A stretch of DNA of 64,000 bases from Silicimonas sp. (GCA_022824525.1 JAJDZT010000097.1:1-64000), one strand, 5' to 3'. Positions 34,702 through 44,977 are shown, numbered from the stretch's first letter. A program made the numbers and translations. Notes: generated by a model not told the origin, from the letters alone.

Positions 34702-35343
34702 TCACTCCAGCCGCAGGTCCGCAATTGAGGCCCGGACGCGCCCATCCGTGTCATCGCTGTCCGCCGACACACCAAGCCCCACAAGCACGCCCGGTTCGGA
34801 CCCGAAGGCGCGGCAGTAGTCGGCTGCAAGATCGACACGTTCCGAGAATGTCCCCTCCCCCGGGCCGCGCAGGATCATTGTGCGCAAGGCCGGATGATAC
34901 GGGTTCGGAAGCATATCGCCGCGCGCATGTGAACCGCCCCAGACATAAACAAGAGCCCGCATGTTCTTGTTCCTCAGGAGCCGCCGCGCGTTCGATGCAT
35001 TCAGGGTTTTCGCTGTCTCCGCGTCCACGAAGACGAAATACATGGCAAGGTTTCTGTCATCACCGCCCTTCTGCGTAAGGTCCGTGGCCGAGACGCCTTC
35101 AGTTACACGCCAGCGCCAGGAGGCGTTGGTCGCGCCGCGCAACTCCGCATCCACCGGACGCCAGATCAGCGACACCGTACCGTCCGAGACAACATCGACC
35201 TGGCTGCCCCGAAAGCTGTAGTCGTTCGTCCAGAGACGCAGGAAGCCCTGTTCTCTCCAGTTGCCGTCAAACGGCACAGGAGATGCCACGACCATCGTCG
35301 CAGAGAGGATGCAGACCGTTATGATCGAGAGTGCTTGCTTCAT
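34702..35343 (-). CDS. DUF3047 secreted protein
   Basis: This 213-residue protein has a signal peptide (MKQALSIITVCILSATMVVA) and the DUF3047 core WRWRVTEGVSATDLTQKGGDDRNLAMYFVFVD followed by ALVYVWGG and a C-terminal GVLVGLGVSADSDDTDGRVRASIADL. ATG 35343 was chosen as the codon that opens the signal peptide. It is probably periplasmic. Function is unknown. It converges on the Nudix gene and is not obviously co-transcribed with the copper genes. Confidence 0.82.
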   Translation of the reverse strand: MKQALSIITVCILSATMVVASPVPFDGNWREQGFLRLWTNDYSFRGSQVDVVSDGTVSLIWRPVDAELRGATNASWRWRVTEGVSATDLTQKGGDDRNLAMYFVFVDAETAKTLNASNARRLLRNKNMRALVYVWGGSHARGDMLPNPYHPALRTMILRGPGEGTFSERVDLAADYCRAFGSEPGVLVGLGVSADSDDTDGRVRASIADLRLE

Positions 35344-35413
35344 CCTGTCGCATTTCTGTTTGAAAGGCACTTAGGCCGCAAAGCCCGGCGGAACAGTCAC
35401 AGGACCGTGACGG

Positions 35414-35809
35414 TCAGTCTGCGCCCAGTCCCGAAAGGTCTTCGAGGATGGGACAATCCGGGCGCTCATCTCCATGGCAGGCGTTCACGAGATGGGAAAG
35501 TGTCGCCCGCATTGCCTGAAGTTCCGTGATCTTCCGGTCGATCTCGCCCAGATGCTCTTCGGCCACGGCCTTGACCTGCGCACTCTCCCGCGTGTCGTCC
35601 TCGTAAAGGCCGAGCAACGTCCGACAATCCTCAATCGAAAACCCGAGCGCACGCGCACGGCCGAGAAAGGTCAGCTTGTGCAGGTCGCTTTCCTGAAAAC
35701 TCCGATACCCGTTGGTACTGCGCAGAGGGCGAACCAGCCCGATTTCTTCGTAGTAGCGAATGGTCTTGGGTGGCAAACCGGCGCGTTCCGCGACATCTCC
35801 GATGTTCAT
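35414..35809 (-). CDS. cueR: Cu(I)-responsive MerR-family regulator
   Basis: The 131-residue regulator has the MerR helix-turn-helix (MNIGDVAERAGLPPKTIRYYEEIGLVRPLRSTNGYR) and a long dimerisation helix. The C-terminal metal loop has two cysteines in the CueR spacing C-x7-C (ACHGDERPDCPIL). It lies 10 nt downstream of copA on the same strand, so both share the MerR-type promoter upstream of copA. It would activate copper export when Cu(I) is bound. Confidence 0.93.
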   Translation of the reverse strand: MNIGDVAERAGLPPKTIRYYEEIGLVRPLRSTNGYRSFQESDLHKLTFLGRARALGFSIEDCRTLLGLYEDDTRESAQVKAVAEEHLGEIDRKITELQAMRATLSHLVNACHGDERPDCPILEDLSGLGAD

Positions 35810-35819
35810 GTCTGTTCTC

Positions 35820-38318
35820 CTACTCGGCAGGCTGTGCGGTCAGGCGTCCAGTTTCCGCCGACGACTTGCGCTCATCCATCATGGGAACAACCCGCCGAAG
35901 CCGAAGCGCATTTGTCAGAACCGAGACCGACGAAAGCGCCATCGCACCGGCAGCAAAAACCGGCGAAAGAAGCAATCCAAAGGCCGGGTAAAGCACGCCC
36001 GCGGCCACCGGGATCAGCAGCGCGTTATATCCGAACGCCCAGCCGAGGTTCTGGCGAATGTTTCGAAGCGTGCGTCCCGACACCTCGACCGCATTCACCA
36101 CGCCACGAAGATCGCCGGAAATCAGAACAACATCCGCACTTTCGATCGCCACGTCGGTGCCCGTCCCTATGGCGACACCCACATCCGCATGCGCCAGGGC
36201 GGGCGCGTCATTGATTCCGTCGCCCACAAAAGCCACGCGTTTTCCATCCTTGCGCAGCTCGTCGATAGCGGCAACTTTCCCATCCGGCAAAAGCCCCGCG
36301 ATCACCTGATCGATCCCTGTATCGGCGGCGATCGCGTCCGCCGTCGCCTGGTTGTCACCGGTAAGCATCGCAACCTCGACACCACGGGACTTAAGCGCCG
36401 CAATCGCCGAACGGCTCGATGCTTTTACCGGGTCGGCCACGGCAATCACCGCTGCCGCAACCCCGTCGACCGCCGTGAAGAGGGCCGTGTGTCCTGACTG
36501 CGCCAAGTCCTCCCTCGCATGCTTCAATGCTTCGGTTCCGACGCCGTCTCGCTGCATCAAACGCTCCGTGCCGACGAGCACCTCTTTGCCATCGACACGG
36601 GCCGACACACCGTGCCCCGTGATCGAGGCAAATTCCGCCACATCTCCCAACGCGACCCCCTCGGACCGCGCACCATTCAGGATGGCAACCGCAATTGGAT
36701 GCTCGGACCGCGCCTCAACGCTTGCGACAAGGCGCAGCACCTCTGGCCGCTCAAATCCGTCCGCCAGAACGATTTGGGTCAGCGTCGGCTTGCCCTCGGT
36801 CACGGTTCCCGTCTTGTCGAGAGCGACGACATCCACCTCCGCCAACGCCTGGAGCGCATCACCCTTCCGGAACAAAACGCCCATCTCGGCCGCACGCCCC
36901 GTGCCCACCATGATCGAGGTTGGTGTCGCCAGCCCCATGGCGCAAGGACATGCAATGATCAGCACCGACACGCCTGCGACCAGTGCCAAAGCGGGATCGG
37001 GGCCAACCGCGAGCCAGATGGCAACGGTCAGAAGACCAATCACAAGCACAGCCGGCACGAACCACATGGTGACCCGGTCGACCAAGCCCTGGATGGGCAG
37101 TTTTGCCCCCTGCGCGCTCTCAACCATTCGAATGATCTGGGCCAGCGTCGTGTCGGCACCTACCCGACCGGCCACCATGGTGAGGCTGCCGGTGCCGTTC
37201 ACCGTTCCACCCGTCATCGCATCACCAACAGCCTTGGCCACCGGCACAGGTTCCCCGGTGATCATGCTTTCGTTCACATAGCTCGTGCCGTCTGAAACGA
37301 GGCCGTCCACCGGCACACGTTCACCGGGGCGGATCAGAACACTGTCACCAACAGCGATGGCGTCGATATCGACATCTATCGCCTTTCCGTCGCGCAACAC
37401 GCGTGCCGTTTTCGCTTGAAGCTTGAGCAGACGTGTAATTGCGGCGCCCGTGCGTCCCTTCGCACGCGCCTCCAGCCAACGCCCCACGAGGATGAGAACC
37501 ACGATCACTGCGGCGGCTTCGAAATAGACAGCGCGCGTCGTCTCGGGCAGCCAACTAGGGAAAAACAGCGCCACGACCGAGTATCCCCACGCGGCACCGG
37601 TGCCGAGCGCCACAAGGCTGTTCATATCGGGCGCGCGCCTCAGCAGTGCCGGTATCCCCTTGACAAAAAAATGCAATCCCGGCCCGAAAAGCACAACACT
37701 CGCCAGCACGAACTGGATGACCCAACTCGCCTCCATTCCAATGGTGCGGTGAATGAAGTGATGAAATGGCGGAAAGACATGTCCTCCCATCTCCAGAACG
37801 AAGACGGGGATCGCAAGTGCCGCCGCGAAGATGACACGGCGCTTAAGAATATCCGCTTCAGCCGCCTTGCGGTCGCTTCGGGACTGCGTTTCGTCAGCGC
37901 GCGCGACCTCAGCCGGGTATCCGGCAGCGGTGCTTGCCGCTTTCAATTTGTCGACCGTGGTCGCGCCTTCGAGGTATCGAACCGTTGCAGTTTCCGCCGC
38001 AAGGTTGACCGACACGGAGGTTACGCCCGGAACAGCCGCCAAAGCATGATCCACACGCCCCACACACGAACCGCACGACATCGATGCAACAGACAGCGTC
38101 ACCTCAGCCTGCCGGGCTGGATAACCTATTTCTTTCAGGGTGCTGACGACAGGCTTTAAAGCTTCGACGTCGTCATACCTTAGGGTTGCTGTTTCGGTCG
38201 CGAGATTGACCGCAACCTCCTCCACGCCCGGAAGTGCGGCCAGCGCGCGCTCCACCCGGCCGACGCAACCTGCGCAGGTCATACCTTCAAGGGACAAGGT
38301 GACGGAGTGTTGAGACAC
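35820..38318 (-). CDS. copA: Copper-translocating P1B-type ATPase
   Basis: The 832-residue transporter has two N-terminal heavy-metal-associated domains (GMTCAGC at about residues 13-19 and SMSCGSC at about 78-84), eight expected helices, the TGEPVPV loop, the intramembrane CPC motif ([13 protein letters not shown]), the phosphorylation site DKTGT and [10 protein letters not shown]. These match Cu(I)-exporting CopA. The start is a GTG at 38318 with GGAGCG upstream. It is the first gene of copA-cueR. Confidence 0.95.
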   Translation of the reverse strand: MSQHSVTLSLEGMTCAGCVGRVERALAALPGVEEVAVNLATETATLRYDDVEALKPVVSTLKEIGYPARQAEVTLSVASMSCGSCVGRVDHALAAVPGVTSVSVNLAAETATVRYLEGATTVDKLKAASTAAGYPAEVARADETQSRSDRKAAEADILKRRVIFAAALAIPVFVLEMGGHVFPPFHHFIHRTIGMEASWVIQFVLASVVLFGPGLHFFVKGIPALLRRAPDMNSLVALGTGAAWGYSVVALFFPSWLPETTRAVYFEAAAVIVVLILVGRWLEARAKGRTGAAITRLLKLQAKTARVLRDGKAIDVDIDAIAVGDSVLIRPGERVPVDGLVSDGTSYVNESMITGEPVPVAKAVGDAMTGGTVNGTGSLTMVAGRVGADTTLAQIIRMVESAQGAKLPIQGLVDRVTMWFVPAVLVIGLLTVAIWLAVGPDPALALVAGVSVLIIACPCAMGLATPTSIMVGTGRAAEMGVLFRKGDALQALAEVDVVALDKTGTVTEGKPTLTQIVLADGFERPEVLRLVASVEARSEHPIAVAILNGARSEGVALGDVAEFASITGHGVSARVDGKEVLVGTERLMQRDGVGTEALKHAREDLAQSGHTALFTAVDGVAAAVIAVADPVKASSRSAIAALKSRGVEVAMLTGDNQATADAIAADTGIDQVIAGLLPDGKVAAIDELRKDGKRVAFVGDGINDAPALAHADVGVAIGTGTDVAIESADVVLISGDLRGVVNAVEVSGRTLRNIRQNLGWAFGYNALLIPVAAGVLYPAFGLLLSPVFAAGAMALSSVSVLTNALRLRRVVPMMDERKSSAETGRLTAQPAE

Positions 38319-38348
38319 GAGAATCGCTCCGGCTATTCGGATACCTCG

Positions 38349-38379
38349 TATATAAAGGTTCCAGTGACTGGAAGCTCAA
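38349..38379 (-). promoter_or_regulatory. MerR/CueR-type promoter of copA-cueR
   Basis: On the minus strand a -35 box TTGAGC (38379-38374) and a -10 box TATATA (38354-38349) are separated by a 19-bp spacer. The spacer holds the perfect palindrome TTCCAGT-C-ACTGGAA (38373-38359). Overlong spacers with a central palindrome are the hallmark of MerR-activated promoters, and the sequence resembles CueR operators. Confidence 0.85.
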
Positions 38380-38434
38380 GCCTGAATCCGAAATCGGTCT
38401 TGCGCCGCGTGACAAACCGGGTAGAGCGCGTGCC

Positions 38435-39421
38435 ATGACGCTCGACGCCCTGTTGCCCCGCCTCCAGCATCTTGCTGAGACCTCGCTCAAGCTCTGGGAC
38501 ATTCCGGAGACTGCGACGGTGCGGCTCATCAACGTATCAGAAAACGCCACCTATCTGGTCGAGGCGCCGGGCTACAAATCCGTGTTGAGGCTTCATCGTC
38601 AAGGCTACCACACCCGCCGCGCCATCGAATGCGAACTGGCATGGATTGCAGATCTTGGGGCCGAAGGCGATGTGCAGACGCCCGGGCTCCACATTGGGCG
38701 GGATGGCCATGCAATTCAGGAGGCTTCGCTTGCAGGAGAGACAGACCCGCGCCGCATGGTCCTTTTCGAGTTCGTGGACGGAGACGCACCGGATGAAAGC
38801 GCAGATCTGACCGCGGGCTTCCGGGAGCTCGGGCACATCGCCGCGCGATGTCACAACCATGTACTGAAATGGGAGAAACCTCAGAATTTCAGGCGCTTGA
38901 CCTGGGACACTGAAGCTGTTTTCGGACCGACCCCGACCTGGGGCAACTGGCGGGACGCTCCCAATCTGACGGCCGACATGATGGGCGTTCTTGAGCGGGT
39001 GGAAACAGAAGTCAGGGGCCGTCTTGCCGCCTTCGGCAAGTCCACGGACCGCTACAACCTGATCCACGCTGACATGCGCCTCGCCAATCTTCTGGTCGAT
39101 GGAAACACCACCCGCCTGATCGACTTTGATGACTGCGGCTTTGGCTGGTTCCTTTATGATTTCGCCGCAGCCATCAGCTTCATCGAAGACGATCCCCGCG
39201 TTCCCGACCTCAAGGCCGCGTGGCTCGACGGGTATCAATCGTTGCGCAACCTGACGGTGGAAGACGTGGCCGAGATCGACACCTTCATCATGCTCCGCCG
39301 CATGGCGTTGCTGGCGTGGATCGGCAGCCATATCGAAGCGCCCGAACCGCAGGCGCTGGCCCCGCATTTCGCGGAAAACACAACCAAGCTTGGGGAAGAG
39401 TGGCTGCTCAGCCTGACCTAG
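38435..39421 (+). CDS. Phosphotransferase-fold (APH/SrkA-like) kinase
   Basis: The 328-residue protein has the aminoglycoside-phosphotransferase/choline-kinase fold: a nucleotide-binding N-lobe (NATYLVEAPGYKSVLRLHR), the catalytic loop LIHADMRLANLLVD with Asp and Asn, and the metal-binding LIDFDDCGFG. SrkA-type stress kinases and homoserine-kinase-like enzymes share these features. The 3' end overlaps the convergent aminotransferase gene by 14 nt. The substrate is unknown. Confidence 0.82.
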   Translation: MTLDALLPRLQHLAETSLKLWDIPETATVRLINVSENATYLVEAPGYKSVLRLHRQGYHTRRAIECELAWIADLGAEGDVQTPGLHIGRDGHAIQEASLAGETDPRRMVLFEFVDGDAPDESADLTAGFRELGHIAARCHNHVLKWEKPQNFRRLTWDTEAVFGPTPTWGNWRDAPNLTADMMGVLERVETEVRGRLAAFGKSTDRYNLIHADMRLANLLVDGNTTRLIDFDDCGFGWFLYDFAAAISFIEDDPRVPDLKAAWLDGYQSLRNLTVEDVAEIDTFIMLRRMALLAWIGSHIEAPEPQALAPHFAENTTKLGEEWLLSLT

Positions 39422-40343
39422 CCGCCTTCTGCGCGGCCACGTTCTTGGCAATTGCATCCTTGTAGAGCGCTTGAATGCGCGCCATCACCGGTCTGTCACC
39501 TTCGCCGATCGGCTTGCCGTCAATCTCGGCGACAGGTGTCTGAGCCCCAAAGGTCCCGGTCAAGAACGCCTCATCGGCGCCATAGGCCTCATAGAGCGAA
39601 TAGTTCTTCTCAAAGACCGGGATGCCATCCGCGCGCGCCAAGTCGATCACGTTCTGCCGGGTCACCCCGTTCATGCAGTAATCCCCGGTCGAGGTCCAAA
39701 GAGCGCCCCGCCGCACGATGAAGAAGTTGCAGGCGTTCGTGGTGTTCACGAACCCATGCGGGTCAAGCATCAGCGCTTCATCCGCCCCCGCCTCTTCAGC
39801 TTGCAGGCACGCGATCACGCAGTTCAGCTTGGAATGGCTGTTCAGTTTCGGGTCCTGGCTGGTCGGCAAACCCCGCACCTGCGGCACGGTGGCCAGACGA
39901 ATGCCCTTTGACTGGAGCCCGGACACCGGCTTCGAATGCTCGACAATCGCCACGATCGTCGGGCCCCATTGAGAAAGCTTTGGGTGCTGAAACGGCTTGG
40001 ACTTCCGCCCTCGGGTGATCATCAACCGGCAATGGGCATCCGAAGTCATCCCGTTTGCCGTCGCCGTCTGATCCAGGATGCCGCGAATATCTTCCGGCCC
40101 CAGCCCCGGATCGAGCGACACGGCCTTTAGTGAATTGAACAGGCGGTCCATATGTTCGTCGAAAAACGCCCATTCGCCGTCATACAGCCGCATCCCCTCC
40201 CACATGCCGTCGCCCAGCATGAACCCTGAATCGTAGACGGAGACTTTGGCGTCCTCCTTCGGAACAAGCGCGCCATCAACCCAGATCAGCAGGTCGTCAT
40301 TGCGCGGATCGTCCTCGGCGGTGTGTGTGGTCTGTTGGCTCAT
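39408..40343 (-). CDS. Class IV PLP aminotransferase
   Basis: This 311-residue enzyme is of the branched-chain/D-amino-acid aminotransferase family: SVYDSGFMLGDGMWEGMRLYDG near the N-terminus, the PLP lysine in KLNSHSKLNCVIA, and GFVNTTNACNFFIVRRG and MNGVTRQNVIDLA. The sequence does not distinguish D-amino acid transaminase, IlvE or aminodeoxychorismate lyase, although the MLGDGMWEGMR form fits a specialised branch. It is probably a single-gene unit. Confidence 0.85.
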   Translation of the reverse strand: MSQQTTHTAEDDPRNDDLLIWVDGALVPKEDAKVSVYDSGFMLGDGMWEGMRLYDGEWAFFDEHMDRLFNSLKAVSLDPGLGPEDIRGILDQTATANGMTSDAHCRLMITRGRKSKPFQHPKLSQWGPTIVAIVEHSKPVSGLQSKGIRLATVPQVRGLPTSQDPKLNSHSKLNCVIACLQAEEAGADEALMLDPHGFVNTTNACNFFIVRRGALWTSTGDYCMNGVTRQNVIDLARADGIPVFEKNYSLYEAYGADEAFLTGTFGAQTPVAEIDGKPIGEGDRPVMARIQALYKDAIAKNVAAQKAARSG

Positions 40344-40428
40344 CCAGCCAAAATGCCCTCAATCGGCCTGAAACACAAAGACAAGAACACATCATACACG
40401 GTTGATTTGCCTGTCTTTATGCCAAGAG

Positions 40429-40518
40429 TGGCGGAGAAGGTGGGATTCGAACCCACGGTACGCTTTTACGCACGCCGGTTTTCAAGACCGGTGCATTCGA
40501 CCACTCTGCCACTTCTCC
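40429..40518 (-). tRNA. tRNA-Ser (anticodon TGA)
   Basis: The minus-strand 90-nt sequence starts GGAGAAGTGGCAGAGTGG and ends CTTCTCCGCCA. It has a 7-bp acceptor stem (GGAGAAG/CTTCTCC), an anticodon loop CTTGAAA giving TGA, a long variable arm (CGTGCGTAAAAGCGTACC region) typical of class II serine tRNA, a T-loop GGTTCGAATCC, and an encoded CCA. Confidence 0.97.
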
Positions 40519-40682
40519 GGTCCCGACCGTTTAGCCGAGGCGTCCCGATTCTTAAAGCTCCCCCTTCGGCATCCCATTGCCCGTGCACATTCCTTTGTCT
40601 TTTCTTGCCTCGCGCTTGCGGATAGACTGAGGGGAATAAGGCAAAACAATCCGGTACACACCGGGAGGCCGAGGAGCAGAAG

Positions 40683-41729
40683 ATGACACGCGTGGCGGTA
40701 CGGGCGGTCCTGATATCAACAGCAATTTTCGGGCTGGCAGCCTGCGAAGAAGGGTTCAATCTTGGCGGCGGGACAAGCGCCGACAGCGATGCGCCTGCAC
40801 CAGCCGTTTCGGCCGATGGGGCCGTGCGCGAGGTCGAAAGACCCGACATCTTTTCAACGCAGGAAGAAGCCCTCTGGGACGGACGCCCGTCTCTGGGCGG
40901 CGTTTGGGTGGCCCACCCTGATGTGACCACGCCCGAACGCGCGATTGTCGTGAACGAGACGACCGGGCAGCGGATTGCCGCTGCGCTCTTCCGGCGTGAG
41001 CGCGACATTCCCGGCCCGCGTGTGCAGCTCTCCTCTGATGCAGCCGGAGCTTTGAACATTCTGGCCGGACAACCGACGGAAGTGTCGATTGTTGTCGTGC
41101 GCCAGGAACAAATCGAAGTCGAAGAACCCGATCCGGTCATCTCGGACGAGGACATCGGCGAAGACGCGGGCGAAACCAATGAAAGCGGCGCGGATGCCGG
41201 CGCGGCAACCGCAGCCGCAGCGGCCGCCGCCGGAGCAACGGAAGCTGCAGCGGAAGAGAAGCCGCGCGGAAACTTCTTCCAGCGCCTCTTTGGTGGAAAC
41301 CGTCGAACGACCGCGCCAGACACGGCGGCAGCCGCAGATGCTGGGGTGGAAGCGACCGCGGAAAGCGCGTCGGCCCCTGCCGTCGAAACCCAGACACTCG
41401 ATCCGGTCACGACCGGGGCTGCCGCAGCCATCGCGGCGGCGGATGCCAATGACAAACCGGCCCCGCGCCCGGAACGGGCTGCCGCGCCGTCTGGTCTCCG
41501 CAATCCCTTCGTGCAGATTGGCCTCTTTACGGTAGAAGCAAACGCCTTCTCTGCGCGCGACAACCTGCGCGCCGCGGGCATCGTGCCCACCGTTCTGGAA
41601 GGCTCGAATGACAACGGGCCATTCTGGCGCGTCATCGTTGGCCCGGTCACCACGAAAGACGACCAGGCCGAGCTTCTTGCACAGGTCAAGAGCCTTGGTT
41701 TCCGTGACGCGTTCCTCACCGATCAATAG
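40683..41729 (+). CDS. SPOR-domain lipoprotein
   Basis: The 348-residue protein has a lipoprotein signal with lipobox LAAC (Cys about residue 21), an Ala/Glu-rich low-complexity middle (about 150-265) and a C-terminal SPOR domain (about 272-348: NPFVQIGLFTVEANAFSARDNLRAAG...GPFWRVIVGPV). SPOR domains bind denuded peptidoglycan at division sites. The following D,D-carboxypeptidase gene, 25 nt downstream, fits a role in cell-wall remodelling. The ribosome-binding site is GAGGAG. Confidence 0.9.
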   Translation: MTRVAVRAVLISTAIFGLAACEEGFNLGGGTSADSDAPAPAVSADGAVREVERPDIFSTQEEALWDGRPSLGGVWVAHPDVTTPERAIVVNETTGQRIAAALFRRERDIPGPRVQLSSDAAGALNILAGQPTEVSIVVVRQEQIEVEEPDPVISDEDIGEDAGETNESGADAGAATAAAAAAAGATEAAAEEKPRGNFFQRLFGGNRRTTAPDTAAAADAGVEATAESASAPAVETQTLDPVTTGAAAAIAAADANDKPAPRPERAAAPSGLRNPFVQIGLFTVEANAFSARDNLRAAGIVPTVLEGSNDNGPFWRVIVGPVTTKDDQAELLAQVKSLGFRDAFLTDQ

Positions 41730-41754
41730 ATCACAACTGAGAGGGAGACCTCCC

Positions 41755-42936
41755 ATGTACCGTCCCATATTCGCCGCCGCACTGGCCATCGTTGTCTCGG
41801 CCTGTGGTGTCAGCGTGAACCCGGAGCCCGCACGTGCGGCGTTCGAAACACAGGCCACCTCCGCCTGGCTCTATGACGTCGAAACCGACACGGTGTTGTT
41901 CGAGAAAGAATCCGACATTCCGAAACCGCCCGCGTCCATGTCGAAGCTGATGACGCTTTACATGCTGTTCGAAGCGCTCCGCGACGGCCGGGTGACGCTT
42001 GAGACAACATTCAGCGTCTCGACCAAGGCACGTCAGATGGGCGGCTCCACGATGTTTCTCGATGAAACCGACCGGCCCAGTGTGGAAAGCCTGATCAAGG
42101 GCATCATCGTTCAGTCCGGCAATGACGCCTGCATCGTTGTTGCCGAAGGTCTCGCCGGCACGGAAGACGCCTTCGCCCGCCAGATGAACGCGCGCGCCGT
42201 GGAAATGGGCCTGACCGACAGTACATTTACCAATGCCAGCGGCTGGCCCGACCCGAACCACCGGATGAGCGCCCGCGACCTCGGGCGTCTCGCCAAATTG
42301 CTCATCACCGAATTCCCGGAATACTACGGCTTCTTCGCTCTGGAAGAGTATGACTTCGACGGTCGCTCCCCGGCCAACCGCTTCAACCGCAACCCGGTTC
42401 TGGGCCTCGGTCTCGGGGCGGACGGATTGAAAACGGGCCATACGGAAGAAGCTGGCTACGGCCTCGTCGGCTCCGCCTTGCAGGGTGACAGGCGGATCAT
42501 CTTCGTGTTCTCGGGCCTTCAGTCACAGGCGGAGCGCCGGAGCGAAGCCGAAGCCATGATCAACTGGGGTTTCCGGCAGTTCATCGAGAAAAAGATGGCA
42601 TCGAAAGGCGATATCCTCGCTGAGATTCCCGTCTGGCTGGGTGATCACCAGCAGATCAACGTGACCGTGGCCGAGGACGTAGAGCTTCTGGTTCCGGCCA
42701 TCGGGCAAGACTCGGTCGAGACCCGGATCGAATATCGCACCCCGCTCGAAGCGCCGATCAGCGCTGGCTCCACCGTGGCAGAACTGATCGTCACCGCGCC
42801 CGACATGCCGGAGAAACGCATCCCCCTCGTCTCTGACCGCGACGTGATCCGCGGTGGCTTCCTGCCCCGCGTCCGTGCCTCGGCCAATGTGCTGTTTGAC
42901 AAGGCCATGGGGCAGGTGCAAAGCCTCATGGAATGA
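41755..42936 (+). CDS. dacC: D-alanyl-D-alanine carboxypeptidase (PBP5/6 family)
   Basis: The 393-residue serine peptidase has the three penicillin-binding motifs: S61-M-S-K64, S121-G-N123 and K226-T-G228. The PBP5-type C-terminal beta domain and an amphipathic end (VLFDKAMGQVQSLM) follow. It trims the pentapeptide of peptidoglycan in the periplasm. The signal sequence is ambiguous: ARA-AFET suits signal peptidase I, while VSAC resembles a lipobox. ATG 41755 was chosen for signal peptide and GGGAG site. It overlaps tmk by 4 nt. Confidence 0.9.
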   Translation: MYRPIFAAALAIVVSACGVSVNPEPARAAFETQATSAWLYDVETDTVLFEKESDIPKPPASMSKLMTLYMLFEALRDGRVTLETTFSVSTKARQMGGSTMFLDETDRPSVESLIKGIIVQSGNDACIVVAEGLAGTEDAFARQMNARAVEMGLTDSTFTNASGWPDPNHRMSARDLGRLAKLLITEFPEYYGFFALEEYDFDGRSPANRFNRNPVLGLGLGADGLKTGHTEEAGYGLVGSALQGDRRIIFVFSGLQSQAERRSEAEAMINWGFRQFIEKKMASKGDILAEIPVWLGDHQQINVTVAEDVELLVPAIGQDSVETRIEYRTPLEAPISAGSTVAELIVTAPDMPEKRIPLVSDRDVIRGGFLPRVRASANVLFDKAMGQVQSLME

Positions 42937-43550
42937 GCGAAGGGCGCTTTATCACATTCGAAGGCATCGACGGGTCGGGCAAGTCCACACAAGCCCGTCT
43001 CCTTGCCGCTTTCCTGAAAGCCACCGGCGCGGACATTGTCCTGACCCGGGAACCGGGCGGCTCCCCGGGAGCCGAGGAAATCCGGCGATTGCTGGTCGAA
43101 GGCGCGCCGGATCGTTGGTCGGCCGAGACGGAAATCCTATTGTTTACCGCAGCGCGCCGGGATCACCTCGAGAAAACGATTGAACCTGCGCTTGCGCGGG
43201 GGGCAACAGTCATCTCCGATCGCTTCGCAGACTCGACGCGTGTCTATCAGGGCGCCGCACGCGGAGAGTTGCGCGGGTTGGTCGATCGCCTGCATGACGC
43301 AGTGATTGCCCGCGAACCTGACCTGACCTTCGTGATCGACATGGACCCGGCCGAAGCGCTCCGTCGCGGCCTCGCACGCCAAAGCGGCGAAGACCGTTTC
43401 GAAGAGATGGGCGAAGGGTTTCAGGAGCGCCTGCGCGCTGGCTTCAATGCTCTTGCCACGGATCATCCTGAGCGGTGCTACCTGATCAACGGCGCGCGCG
43501 ACCCGGATGAAATCGCAGCGGATATCGCCCATCTCACGGTCAATCGATGA
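42933..43550 (+). CDS. tmk: Thymidylate kinase
   Basis: This 205-residue dTMP kinase has the P-loop FEGIDGSGKST, the TREPGGSPGAEEIR segment, and DRFADSTRVYQGAARG. It makes dTDP for DNA synthesis. It overlaps the carboxypeptidase gene upstream and holB downstream, both by ATGA, a common tmk-holB arrangement. Confidence 0.97.
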   Translation: MSEGRFITFEGIDGSGKSTQARLLAAFLKATGADIVLTREPGGSPGAEEIRRLLVEGAPDRWSAETEILLFTAARRDHLEKTIEPALARGATVISDRFADSTRVYQGAARGELRGLVDRLHDAVIAREPDLTFVIDMDPAEALRRGLARQSGEDRFEEMGEGFQERLRAGFNALATDHPERCYLINGARDPDEIAADIAHLTVNR

Positions 43551-44656
43551 GCGAAGACGACCTGCCGGAAGCCGATCGCGCCGAAGGTGCGCCGCACCCG
43601 CGTCATACAGCGCAACTCTTCGGACAAACCGTGGCAGAAGACACCTTTCTGGATGCCACGAAGGAGGGCCGCCGGCACCACGCCTGGCTCCTGACCGGCC
43701 CGCGCGGCGTCGGGAAGGCCACCCTCGCCTGGCGGATCGCTCGCTTTCTGCGAACCGAGGAAACCGGAGACGCCGGTCTTTTCGGGGAAGCCCCTGCCCC
43801 GGCTTCACTCGATGTCGCGGAAGATCACCCGGTCGCCCGGCGGATCTCGGCCCTTTCTGATCCCGGCACACTCCTGATCCGGCGCGCTTGGGATCCGGAC
43901 CGGAAACGCCTGAAAGCCCAGATCACGGTGGACGAGGTCAGGAAGCTCAACAGTTTCTTCGGCCTCTCGTCCACCGATGGCGGATCGCGCGTCGTCATTG
44001 TCGACAGTGCGGATGAGATGAACCCGTCTGCGGCAAACGCCCTCTTGAAAGTGCTGGAAGAACCTCCCGCCAACGCAGTTTTGCTGCTCATCAGTCACCA
44101 GCCCGCGCGACTGTTGCCAACCATTCGGTCGCGCTGCCGAACCCTGCGGCTGGCCCCGCTTTCTCCGGAAGACCTCGCACGCGCCCTGCAGCAAGCCGGA
44201 GCCGACGTTGATGACGCGGGCGCGCTTGCAGAATTGGCCGCCGGTTCTGCAGGCGATGCACTGCGCCTGACGACGGGTGGAGGTCTTGCGATATATGCCG
44301 AGATCATCGCACTCTTCGCCCAGGCCCCAAACATGGACCGTCAGGCCGCGCGGGCATTTGCGGAAGCCGCCGCCGCACGCGGGGCGGAGGCGCGTCTGGA
44401 ACTCAGCCTTCGACTTCTCGATCTTGCGCTTGTCCGGCTGGCCCGAGCGGCCGCCGGCCATCCTCCGGCCAGCGATGCAGCACAGGGAGAAAGCGAAGCG
44501 CTCGCAAAACTCGCCGGACTTGCGCCGGCGCGTGACTGGGCCAGTTTGCAACAAACCCTGTCCGCCCGGCTTGGCCACGGGCTTGCAGTGAATGTCGACA
44601 CGTCCAGCCTGATCACCGATGCCCTCCTGCAGATCAATGAGGCGGCGCGCGGCTGA
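43547..44656 (+). CDS. holB: DNA polymerase III subunit delta'
   Basis: The 369-residue clamp-loader subunit has the N-terminal HPRHTAQLFGQ, P-loop GPRGVGKATLAWRIARFL, the Walker B-like VVIVDSADEMNPSAANALLKVLEEPP and the SRC-type motif IRSRCRTLRL. It acts in the gamma complex that loads the sliding clamp. It overlaps tmk by ATGA. Unlike many relatives, no metG gene follows before tatD. Confidence 0.95.
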   Translation: MSEDDLPEADRAEGAPHPRHTAQLFGQTVAEDTFLDATKEGRRHHAWLLTGPRGVGKATLAWRIARFLRTEETGDAGLFGEAPAPASLDVAEDHPVARRISALSDPGTLLIRRAWDPDRKRLKAQITVDEVRKLNSFFGLSSTDGGSRVVIVDSADEMNPSAANALLKVLEEPPANAVLLLISHQPARLLPTIRSRCRTLRLAPLSPEDLARALQQAGADVDDAGALAELAAGSAGDALRLTTGGGLAIYAEIIALFAQAPNMDRQAARAFAEAAAARGAEARLELSLRLLDLALVRLARAAAGHPPASDAAQGESEALAKLAGLAPARDWASLQQTLSARLGHGLAVNVDTSSLITDALLQINEAARG

Positions 44657-44977
44657 CCCACCGAACGCCCCGGTCGCAATTTCCTTACGGTTTTCCCGGA
44701 CAGTCCCACGCGAAGCTTCCCTGCGGATTCACACCCCGCTTGATCAGACTGCTCCGAAACTTGCCGAGGCACGTTCCGCTTTCAACGGAACGTCTTTCAA
44801 GGAGTGGGTTCCCCGTGGCGGGCCCGTCATTTCTGAGCTCTGCATTCCACGATAGTGACGCTCTCCCTCAAGGCAGAAGGCCTCTGGGGATGTTTGTGTT
44901 GTCCATTTTCTGTCTCGGAGGGCGGGAACCGGCGGGCACCGCTTGACCCTCCCCGCCAAACTCCCGATACCCACCTC
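44657..44977. other. 321-nt intergenic region between holB and tatD
   Basis: I see no convincing gene. It holds one strong stem-loop at 44771-44793 (ACGTTCCG pairing with CGGAACGT, 7-nt loop, followed by CTTT), probably the terminator of the dac-tmk-holB run. The rest is GC-rich without recognisable regulatory motifs. Confidence 0.5.
44771..44793 (+). terminator. Stem-loop after holB
   Basis: A perfect 8-bp stem ACGTTCCG/CGGAACGT with a 7-nt loop followed by CTTTC, 114 nt beyond the holB stop. Confidence 0.55.
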
